From: Clostridia bacterium
Lineage (GTDB): Bacteria; Bacillota_A; Clostridia; Oscillospirales; CAG-272
Assembly (NCBI GenBank): GCA_017632155.1
Contig: JAGBRZ010000111.1
Span: forward strand, 1-22,695
Length of the DNA: 22,695 bases
Direction: 5' to 3'
Shown here: piece by piece, positions 1 to 7,200 of the stretch
Numbering within the stretch: the first letter of the stretch is position 1
Layout of the letters: the number at the start of each line of letters is the position of its first letter
The notes under the pieces: generated by a model
What the model saw: the letters and a program-made list of their open reading frames with translations, nothing else
The model's database searches: none
What the model was told of the DNA's origin: nothing
Made by a program: the position numbers and the translations under genes

Positions 1-21
1 TAAATTTTATGAGGTGTAGCT

Positions 22-618
22 ATGGATCAGCAAATAATCGACCACTTAAAAAGCACATACCCCGAAGTGATTTCATCAGACCAACTGTATAAGATTTGCC
101 GAAGCAGCAAGCGAACAGTTCGCTACTATCTTGAAAATAATTTCATTCCCTGCATAGACTCCGGCAAGAAAACACGGAGATACCAAATTCGCCTTGATGA
201 TGTCATCGCGTTTCTATTTGAACGAGAAGAAAACCCCGCCTTATATAAACCGCGCCAAAACTATTATGCAGGTCAGAAAAAGACCAAGCGCGTAAAAGTT
301 GAGTCGCGTACCAACAACATCGACCTTGCCCTGCTTCGTGAATTTCTGCTTGAATATCTTTCGGAATATGAAGATGTTATTTCCCCAAAAGAAGCATCGG
401 ACATCACGGGATATTCGCTCAATACAGTTTCAAGATGGTGTACGGAAGGAACACTAAAATGCTTCTATATTTGCAATCGCATCAAGATACCCAAAGAATA
501 TCTCACAGACTTTTTGGCAAGTGAGCGCGGAGTTAAGATAGTCCGCAAATCTGACAAGCATCTTGACATACTGCTCGCTTTCTTCGATTATATGAAAGAA
601 CATAAAAAGAAAGCGTGA
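22..618 (+). CDS. Tandem helix-turn-helix / excisionase-like DNA-binding protein
   Basis: The 198-residue protein has two copies of a small winged-helix/HTH_17-like unit. The first covers about residues 18-65 (SSDQLYKICRSSKRTVRYYL, then a basic hairpin and RLDDVIAFL). The second covers about 120-167 (SPKEASDITGYSLNTVSRW, then RIKIPKEYLTDFL). The pattern of HTH, short wing and closing helix is that of excisionases and MerR-like regulators. A GAGGTG SD at 11-16 sits five bases before the ATG. The gene is followed by an intrinsic terminator, so it is a separate transcription unit from the ParB operon. On a conjugative element it probably regulates excision or operon expression. That role is inference; the DNA-binding fold is well supported by the motif pattern. 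Confidence 0.75.
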   Translation: MDQQIIDHLKSTYPEVISSDQLYKICRSSKRTVRYYLENNFIPCIDSGKKTRRYQIRLDDVIAFLFEREENPALYKPRQNYYAGQKKTKRVKVESRTNNIDLALLREFLLEYLSEYEDVISPKEASDITGYSLNTVSRWCTEGTLKCFYICNRIKIPKEYLTDFLASERGVKIVRKSDKHLDILLAFFDYMKEHKKKA

Positions 619-643
619 GTCGATATGGGGATTATACCACGAA

Positions 644-665
644 TATGTTAATAGATTATTACATA
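644..665. promoter_or_regulatory. AT-rich imperfect inverted repeat, possible operator
   Basis: The arms TATGTTAATA (644-653) and TATTACATA (657-665) are reverse complements apart from one extra T, with a GAT centre. The site lies between the HTH gene and the terminator. Its size and AT-rich two-fold symmetry suit an operator or DNA-bending site for the upstream HTH protein, but no clear -35/-10 pair was seen near it. The rest of 619-741 holds only the terminator and the parB SD. Confidence 0.25.
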
Positions 666-675
666 CGGCACGATT

Positions 676-706
676 AGCCGACCTTTTTTCCGAAGGTCGG
701 CTTTTT
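676..706 (+). terminator. Intrinsic (rho-independent) terminator
   Basis: A perfect 10-bp stem, AGCCGACCTT (676-685) with AAGGTCGGCT (693-702), encloses a 7-base loop and runs straight into TTTTT (702-706). This is a textbook terminator and ends the transcript of the upstream HTH gene. Confidence 0.93.
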
Positions 707-727
707 CTATGCCAATTTATATGTAAG

Positions 728-733
728 AAGGAG
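728..733 (+). promoter_or_regulatory. RBS that fixes the parB-like start at TTG 742
   Basis: AAGGAG lies at 728-733. An in-frame GTG at 733 overlaps this SD and cannot be used with it. TTG at 742 has an 8-base spacer and is the likely start. Confidence 0.75.
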
Positions 734-741
734 TGATAAAG

Positions 742-1614
742 TTGGATGTTAAAAGTCAAGAAACAGTTTGCACCGTTCCTATAAGTCTGATCGACGACTT
801 TGCCGAGCACCCTTTTCAAGTGAAGGATGACGAGGATATGGAACGGCTCGTACAGAGCATTGACAATAACGGAGTTCTCAACCCCGTTATTCTGCGTAAA
901 AACGGTGATAGATACGAGCTTATTGCAGGACACCGCAGAAAGCACGCTTGTCTGCGGCTCGGTATCAGCGGCATTCCCGCCATCGTGCGAGAACTCAGCC
1001 GTGAAGAAGCTGTCGTTGAAATGGTTGACTCTAACCTTCAACGCGAGCACATCCTTCCAAGCGAGAAAGCATTTGCCTACAAGATGAAAATGGATGCGAT
1101 GAAACGGCAAGGTCAAAGGACGGATTTAACTTGTGCACCAATGGAGCACAAGTTGGAACGGACGCGAGATATTATTGCAGAAGAAGGCGGCGAAAGCCGT
1201 GAGCAAGTACGGAGATATATCCGCCTAACCGAGCTAATCCCCGAACTGCTGACGATGGTGGACGAGGAAAAAATCGCGTTTCGCCCTGCGGTTGAGTTAT
1301 CCTATCTCACGCGCGATGAGCAGACGGATTTGCTTGAAACCATTGAGAGCGAGGATTGCACTCCCTCCCTCGCACAAGCAATCCGAATGAAGAATTTGAG
1401 CAAGGTCGGCAAGCTCGATATGGACACGATATTTGCCATAATGACCGAGCAGAAGCCAAACCAAAAGGAAAAAATCAAGATACCAATGGAACGCCTTGAA
1501 CAGTTCTTCCCCCGTGGTGTGCCGCCAAAGCAGATTGAGGACACCATTGTAAAGGCTCTTACCCTTTACCAAAAGCACTTGAAGAAAAAACGAGAGGACA
1601 AAGGAGATAGATAA
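742..1614 (+). CDS. parB: ParB/Spo0J-like partition or regulatory protein
   Basis: 290 residues from the TTG start. The N-terminal ParB/sulfiredoxin-like domain shows the family motifs in order: an opening VPISLID stretch, GHRRKHA at residues 63-69 (the ParB box II nucleotide-binding loop, usually GERR or GHRR), and NLQREH at 98-103, which lies close to the DNA-binding region. A predicted HTH region follows (ESREQVRRYIRLTELI), then a basic C-terminal tail. ParB proteins bind parS sites and act as CTP-dependent clamps. Relatives on conjugative elements often sit at the head of the transfer operon, as here. No parA partner is visible in the window, so it may lie upstream or the protein may act as a transcription factor. 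It is followed directly by the next gene (TAATG overlap). Confidence 0.88.
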   Translation: MDVKSQETVCTVPISLIDDFAEHPFQVKDDEDMERLVQSIDNNGVLNPVILRKNGDRYELIAGHRRKHACLRLGISGIPAIVRELSREEAVVEMVDSNLQREHILPSEKAFAYKMKMDAMKRQGQRTDLTCAPMEHKLERTRDIIAEEGGESREQVRRYIRLTELIPELLTMVDEEKIAFRPAVELSYLTRDEQTDLLETIESEDCTPSLAQAIRMKNLSKVGKLDMDTIFAIMTEQKPNQKEKIKIPMERLEQFFPRGVPPKQIEDTIVKALTLYQKHLKKKREDKGDR

Positions 1615-2240
1615 TGATAAGTAATGAAGGAAAAGAAATGATAAACGATTATGCCGTACAAAACGAGGTGTTTGTCGGCAACCGCAGATATTTATTCGCC
1701 ATTCACAAGAATGACAAAGAGCCGCAACGCTTCTTGAAATGCCAATGCTACGATGACGACCTTTTCAGACACTATGTAAGTGCCGTCACAAGTAACGATT
1801 TTGTTGAGTGTATGAAGCTCTATATGGCGGATATTTCTGCCGCAGTTGAGCAAATCGAAAAAGACCGTGCCGCTATCGGACTTGAAGATATAAGCTGCTT
1901 GAAGGGTTCTGACCTTCTCTCGGCAAGCCGTGATAAGAATATTGAGGGCAAGGTCGTAGCAATCGAAGAAAAATGGCTTTTCGACGGCTACAAAGACATT
2001 TCCCATCAGCTTTATTTTGTTACGGGCGGTAACGGCTCTTATGCCAATAGCCGTGGAAACGGCTGCTTCTGTGTCAATCTCTATACAGGTGAAGATACCC
2101 GCATTGAGAGATACGAGGTCTTGGGCGAAGTTCCCGAAGATAAAATCCCCGACTTTGCCAAGGAACACCTTGCAAAAGCAAGAGCCGACTATGAAAAAAG
2201 ACAAGCGAAAGAAAGGAAAAATCGTGATGATGCAAGATAA
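1614..2240 (+). CDS. Conserved element protein of unknown function
   Basis: 208 residues. The ATG shares its A with the preceding stop (TAATG), and an AAGGAG SD at 1601-1606 gives a 7-base spacer. A second ATG at 1638 is possible but less well placed. The most conserved-looking part is residues about 107-172: a GKVVAIEE segment, then LYFVTGGNGSYANSRGNG, CFCVNLYTGE and EVLGEVPED. From memory, this glycine/cysteine-rich block is common in otherwise unannotated proteins of Tn1549-like elements, but I cannot name a domain with confidence. The last 30 residues are a charged helix. It is cytosolic, with no signal peptide or membrane segment, and translationally coupled to both neighbours. Function unknown. 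Confidence 0.7.
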   Translation: MISNEGKEMINDYAVQNEVFVGNRRYLFAIHKNDKEPQRFLKCQCYDDDLFRHYVSAVTSNDFVECMKLYMADISAAVEQIEKDRAAIGLEDISCLKGSDLLSASRDKNIEGKVVAIEEKWLFDGYKDISHQLYFVTGGNGSYANSRGNGCFCVNLYTGEDTRIERYEVLGEVPEDKIPDFAKEHLAKARADYEKRQAKERKNRDDAR

Positions 2241-2511
2241 CGAAAACAAGCGTATTAACGCAGGTTATGAAATTATAGCCACCCTTCCCGTAGGTGACGT
2301 AGAGTTTGTGGTAGGACAGAATGTTCACGCTCCCTCTATGTTCGTTACTTGGGAATATCAGAAGCAGCGCGGCTATTATTGGGGGCATTATATGAACGAC
2401 AAGGACGCGGCTATGCGAGATATGTATGAGCGCGCCGAAGCGGAGCTGTCCTTCAAGAAGTCCGTGAACACACGCGAGAAGAAAAAGAAAGACGAAAGAG
2501 AGGAAAGATAA
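2227..2511 (+). CDS. Small hypothetical element protein
   Basis: 94 residues from ATG 2227. The start is chosen because an AAAGGA SD at 2212-2217 has a 9-base spacer to it, and the gene then overlaps the upstream gene by 14 bases, like other junctions here. The open frame runs further upstream (to 2017), but that part lies inside the preceding gene. The compact domain (residues about 12-75, GYEIIATLPVGDVEFVVGQN, then FVTWEYQKQRGYYWGHYM) ends in a lysine/glutamate-rich tail. The aromatic-rich WEY-YYWGHY segment suggests a small beta-rich fold. I do not recognise a family; element proteins with this pattern are usually of unknown function. Confidence 0.65.
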   Translation: MMQDNENKRINAGYEIIATLPVGDVEFVVGQNVHAPSMFVTWEYQKQRGYYWGHYMNDKDAAMRDMYERAEAELSFKKSVNTREKKKKDEREER

Positions 2512-2738
2512 TGGCTACTGTAAATAAAACGAGTGTGCGGGTTGTAACCCGTCTTATCGAAATGGGTATCACGACCGAAAAGGCGGTCACTTCGCTTGAA
2601 CTCAAAGACGCGCTTGCGATACCCGGCATTACCGTCGCAGATCTTCACGCCGTCTGCGAATTGCAGGCGGCAATCAAGTCAAGAAAGCTGTTCGACTTCT
2701 TCGTAGAAGCCGACAAGGACGAGAAAAAGGAGGAATGA
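2511..2738 (+). CDS. Small conserved helical element protein
   Basis: 75 residues. The ATG shares a base with the preceding stop codon (TAATG), with a purine-rich SD in GAGAGGAAAG just upstream. The pattern VVTRLIEMGITTEKAVTSLE, then ALAIPGITVADL and ELQAAIKS, looks all-helical with a central IPGIT turn. I recall similar 65-80 residue proteins in Tn1549-like elements next to the ParB gene, always of unknown function. No membrane segment or catalytic motif is visible. It may be a small adaptor or DNA-associated protein, but that is a guess. Confidence 0.65.
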   Translation: MATVNKTSVRVVTRLIEMGITTEKAVTSLELKDALAIPGITVADLHAVCELQAAIKSRKLFDFFVEADKDEKKEE

Positions 2739-2740
2739 AT

Positions 2741-3448
2741 ATGAGGTTGGAATCAGTTAAGCTCAAAGAGGAACGCCAACTCTTTTTCGCAATAGAAAAC
2801 GAAACGAGAGATTACGGCTGCATCGGGCATTTGCGCGGTGACTTTGGTTCGGGCAAGGAGTTTTGGACAACGTGGTTTCAGCACAACTGCCACGAGCTGA
2901 ACGACGAGCATTTCAAAACGATTTTCGATGCGGTTATCAACGAGCTTCGGAGCGAAGGACAGGTGCTTTCGGGCAGATGCAATATGTTCAATTACGCCCA
3001 CACTAAGCACGATTGCAAGCTCACGGAAAGCATTTACAAGGATAGTGCGTGGGGTTTTCGTATTCTTACGAGGGATTACGCCTTTTATCTGAGATGTACT
3101 CCCGTACACGGCGACTACAACTTCTATTGCTTTTGCTTCGACAAACACAAGTTGATGAATAAGCTCGCTGCCGACCGTGGTTTACCCACGTTCTGTTACG
3201 GCTATCTCCCTACCGAGGGAAAGCTAATCAGAGTTGACTTTGCCGAGAGTGGATATACCCCCGTGCGGGCGGACGAGAGCAACAAGACCGCAAAGGAGCT
3301 GAATGAGAAAATGGGCGTTACACCCGCCCAAGCAGAAGCTATGCTCGCAGGCTCAATGTTCGGTTGGAACGTACCCGCTGCCAATCCCAAGAACTATGAC
3401 AAGGACGGCAAGCTCTTGAAGAAAATTCAGAAACGGGAGGAACGCTGA
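2741..3448 (+). CDS. Conserved conjugative-element protein of unknown function
   Basis: 235 residues from ATG 2741. An in-frame ATG at 2735 directly abuts the AAGGAGGA SD (2727-2734), so ATG 2741, seven bases after the GGAGG core, is preferred. The N-terminal part contains YGCIGHLRGDFGSGKEFWTT, and the middle has ILTRDYAFYLRCTPVHGDYN followed by FYCFCFDK. The C-terminal part has QAEAMLAGSMFGWNVPAANP. These blocks recur together in proteins I know from Tn1549-like and C. difficile CTn-like elements, where no function is assigned. It is rich in aromatic and cysteine residues, soluble, with a KREER tail that carries the next gene's SD. Confidence 0.75.
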   Translation: MRLESVKLKEERQLFFAIENETRDYGCIGHLRGDFGSGKEFWTTWFQHNCHELNDEHFKTIFDAVINELRSEGQVLSGRCNMFNYAHTKHDCKLTESIYKDSAWGFRILTRDYAFYLRCTPVHGDYNFYCFCFDKHKLMNKLAADRGLPTFCYGYLPTEGKLIRVDFAESGYTPVRADESNKTAKELNEKMGVTPAQAEAMLAGSMFGWNVPAANPKNYDKDGKLLKKIQKREER

Positions 3449-4275
3449 TGGGTTATGTAGTACAAAATATCCACGGCGTTATTGCCGTGAACGACGAAGC
3501 CACCTTGAACGAGCCGAAGGAGATACGGTTCATTGATCCCCACTATAACGAGCGTTTCAAAATCAAGGACGGCGAACAAATCCTCATATCCTACCCCGAC
3601 GGTGAGAAAAAGGCTTTGACCTGCAAATTCATTGACGAATATCACGTTATCGTAGGTCATACCCCGTACCACATCTGTCAGTTTGCGGAATGTATGCAAA
3701 ACCTCGGCGCAACGGTCACACCATTTCCCGAAAAGCGTATGATATGGTCGAATATCGACCTTGACTTGAAGGATTGGATTGCCGACCTCCGTGCGGAATA
3801 TCCCGACTACACCGAAGAACAGCTCACCGATATAATGTACGATACAAACAATGGCTATCTCGATGATGAGCGTTCTAACCTCAATATCCAATGTAATTCT
3901 GAAATCATTGCCATAGCGGATATAGGTCGTTGGAACGGTCGCTTTTCGGGATACGGTATCATCAAATCGGGCAACGTGGCGGATTGCCTTTACACTCCCC
4001 ACGATTATGCCCAATGGTATGTTGACCGTGACGGAGAGTTTCGCTCGACTCAGATACACCACGACGGCAGTAATTATTATTACTATCGCGCTTTCAAGGA
4101 CGGAGTTGAGGATGACGAGCGCGACGATCTTCTTGCCGACATTTATGAAGGCAAGGCAACGCAGGAGCAGATCGACCGTCTGACCGATAAGCTCGGCCCG
4201 ACAATCGGTGAGGTTTACGGGTGGGATTTCCCCACAGAGAAAAATGCACGGGTATCAAGCCGTGATGCCCGTTAA
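3448..4275 (+). CDS. Conserved conjugative-element protein (LPD-type, unknown function)
   Basis: 275 residues. The ATG follows GGGAGG (3435-3440) with a 7-base spacer. Residues about 40-100 form a small beta domain ending in TPYHICQFAECMQNLGATVT. Residues about 100-260 contain PEKRMIWSNIDLDLKDW, a YLDDERSNL block, DIGRWNGRFSGYG, and IHHDGSNYYYYRAFKDGV. The HICQFAE and MIWSN-DL blocks recur in proteins of related elements and resemble large-polyvalent-protein-associated (LPD) domains, but I cannot assign the exact one. The last codons are built from a 10-bp inverted repeat at 4248-4272. It is the last small gene before the giant polyvalent gene. Function unknown. Confidence 0.78.
   Translation: MGYVVQNIHGVIAVNDEATLNEPKEIRFIDPHYNERFKIKDGEQILISYPDGEKKALTCKFIDEYHVIVGHTPYHICQFAECMQNLGATVTPFPEKRMIWSNIDLDLKDWIADLRAEYPDYTEEQLTDIMYDTNNGYLDDERSNLNIQCNSEIIAIADIGRWNGRFSGYGIIKSGNVADCLYTPHDYAQWYVDRDGEFRSTQIHHDGSNYYYYRAFKDGVEDDERDDLLADIYEGKATQEQIDRLTDKLGPTIGEVYGWDFPTEKNARVSSRDAR
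4248..4272. repeat. 10-bp hairpin over the stop codon before the giant gene
   Basis: ACGGGTATCA (4248-4257) pairs with TGATGCCCGT (4263-4272) around the 5-base loop AGCCG; the only imperfection is one G-T wobble. It encodes the last residues of the upstream protein, and the stop TAA follows at once. No T-run follows on the + strand, so it is not a classical terminator in that direction. Read on the - strand it is followed by ATTTTTC, so an antisense-facing terminator is possible. It may also serve as an mRNA 3' stability or processing element that separates expression of the small genes from the giant gene. Confidence 0.55.
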
Positions 4276-4298
4276 AATCAAAAGAAGGAGGACGAAGT

Positions 4299-7200
4299 AT
4301 GCTGAGTAAAAAAGACTTTATTACCGAACTCTATAAAAGAACAATCAAAGACGTTACCTCTGACTCGGTAGCTTGGCGAGCCTTTTTGCACTCGGCTTCA
4401 TATCAATACAAGTATCCATTTGAAGACCAAGTGCTGATTTACGCTCAACGCCCCTTTGCTACCGCTTGCGCGGACTTCGACACTTGGCACAAAGAGCCGT
4501 TGAACCGCCGTATCAATCGCGGGGCGAAAGGTATTGCCCTTATGAGAGAGCGCGGTGGCAGAGTGTATCTCGACCACGTTTTCGATGCAAAGGACACCAA
4601 CAGCCCCGACAACGCTCCCTTTGAGATATGGAACGTCAAGCCCGGTTATGAGAGCGAGATTATCGAAGCGCTCGGAAACCGCTTCGGGTATATCAACGTA
4701 AAGGACAACTTGACCGATGCCGTTATCGGCGCGTGTATCAATCTCGGACAAGATAATATCCAAGATTATGTGCAAGAAATGTTTTACTCGGTTGAGGGCA
4801 GCTTTCTTGACGAGCTTGACGATGATAACCTTCGTTACCGCCTGCTCCTAACAGTTCAAGCAAGTGTTTCCTATATGGTACTCACGCGACTTGGCTTGGA
4901 TGCTGAAGCAAGCGTAGGCGCAGAAGCCTTTGAGTGGGTACACGAATTTAACACCCCTGCTACCGTCAATATTCTCGGTGCAGCCACCGCAGATATTTCC
5001 GAAATATGCTTGCGAGAGATTGAACGTACCTTAAGATCTCTCGACAAAGAAAATCGCACCTTTGACAGAAACGCCGATGTCGGTTATAATGAGGGCGGAA
5101 AAAACGAAACAGAAAAAGGAGGACACAATGATGTTGAACTACACGACCGCGAAGGACGGGATACAGTACCCGACCTTGACTCTCCCCGAACAGAAGAACC
5201 TCCCCATCGGCAAGTACGGACAGATGAGATTGGAGTTCTTGAAGAAACACCGCCGAGGAACGTACACGACACTTCTGACCGAAGCGAGATTGACGGAGCA
5301 TCTGCACGAGATGGACGAAACGGCGAGAGCACAGATTTCGGAGATTATGAGCCAACAGGCGACGAGCCTTGGGGTGACGGAACAGATGAAAGCCGAGAAC
5401 CCGATGACTTGGGCGCAGATGATGAACAACATCAAAGCGAGCGCCGAGGAAACGGTACTGAACACTCTGATCTACACGTAAGCGACGAGGTGGAGCTACC
5501 TCCACCCGATGCAGACACAATGATACTCGCATTAAGACACGGTGATTACTTGCACGAGAGCAAGCAAAACATCGTGTCTTTTTTGCTTTCCGAGAAAGAC
5601 CAAGCCAAGAAAACGGAGTTTATCAAGAACGCCTACAATATCGGACTTTACGGTGAGTTCTACCGCCCCGGTACGCAAGAGCATATCGGGTATCACGCTG
5701 AACCCGATGGACTTGTGGTATATCAAGGCAATTATCCGTCAAGAACCCACGAAGCAAAATTCGATTGGGAGCTTACGGCAAAGCTGATTGAAGCCTTGAT
5801 AAAAGACCGCAACTACCTCGATGAACCAACGGTCGGTCAGCAAATTTCTTTGCTCGACGTGGACTACGGCGCGGTTGAGGACACACCCGCACCTCCCCCT
5901 AAAAGGCAGTTCGGTATCTCGCAAGAGGTCATCGACGAGTTTCTCCGCCTTGGAGGTTGCACAAGGAAAAGCTCACAACGCATTTACGGTTTCTACCGCA
6001 GAGCCAACAACCAAGCCGAAAATATTGCCTTTCTCCGAAAAGAATATGAAACAGACCACGTGGGCATTATCGTAGGCGAGAAAAAATATGCGGTCAAGTG
6101 GAACGATGACGGTGTTCGTATTTCTACGGGAGAGCGCGTATCGGATATAAGCTCCGCCTTTCTCACTTGGGAAATGGTAGATAAGCGTATCCGAGAGCTG
6201 CTTGAAATCGGTCAGTATATCCCTCAGACCGAAGCTGAAAAGGCTGACGAGATATGGGAAGAAACCGTTGCAGACAAAATTGCCTTCCTCTACCGTGAGG
6301 ACTTTGAAAATATCCCCGCAGAATACAAGACGAAGGATACCTTCTTATGGCCCGGTATCAATAATTTCTACCGAGCAATTCTTCACGATCCGCAAAGACT
6401 TGCCGCTTTTGTAGAGGAAATGAAGGCAAACGAAAATCGTGTCAAAGACTATCCGCCGAGGTTCAGAAGATTTCACAACGGTGTTGAGATTGCCGCGCTG
6501 ACGGAAACCTTTTTGAGAGAACCCGTGGAATTTCCACCTGCCGATCCTTATATCCTTCCCCCGAAGCAGTTTGTTACACAAGACAAGATTGATGCTTTCT
6601 TTATAAAGCACAGCAAGTATGGTGATAGCAAGCTCCGCACATATTCCTTCTTCCTCAAAAACAAGGATACGAGTGCGAGAGCCAAGTTCTTATCTGATCA
6701 ATATGGCGTGGGTGGAACGGGTGGACTTCGCACCGACAACCAACACGATGGAAAAGGCATTGTCCTATACGGTGGATTGCAAAATCGAGAAACGGGTGTG
6801 CTTCTCAAATGGTCGCAAGTCGCAAAGCGCATTGACGACCTCATTCGTTCCGGCAAATATCTAACCGAAGAAGAAAAAGCGGGATTTGACAAATTTGAAC
6901 ACCGCGAAATTGCCGCCAATATTCGCTCCTTTTATTATCACGTTCCCGAAGGAACGCCGCTACCTTTCCGAGATCAAGGCTTTTATGAGCATTGGAAAGA
7001 GGTTGATGATATTGAGAAGCAAATTGAAAGCAAGGAGCGCCTTGACGAAATCGTGGAGATGATGCAGGCGGTTCACGAAACACGAACCCCCGAAAGCCGA
7101 GATTATGATTTGCACGTAAAGCGTTTTGAAAATGTGAGGGCTTATCAAGCGGGCAAATTCAATATGTTTCCCGGTTCTCCTTACCGCAAAAGAACGCCCA

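Noticed and set aside
733..741. GTG at 733 as the parB-like start
   Set aside because: The GTG overlaps the AAGGAG SD, so the ribosome could not use it with that SD; TTG 742 is correctly spaced.
5062..5127. Upstream extension of the tnpV frame from ATG 5062
   Set aside because: No SD before it, and the extra 22 residues are lysine/glutamate-rich and not part of the TnpV pattern; ATG 5128 has AAGGAGG at the right distance.
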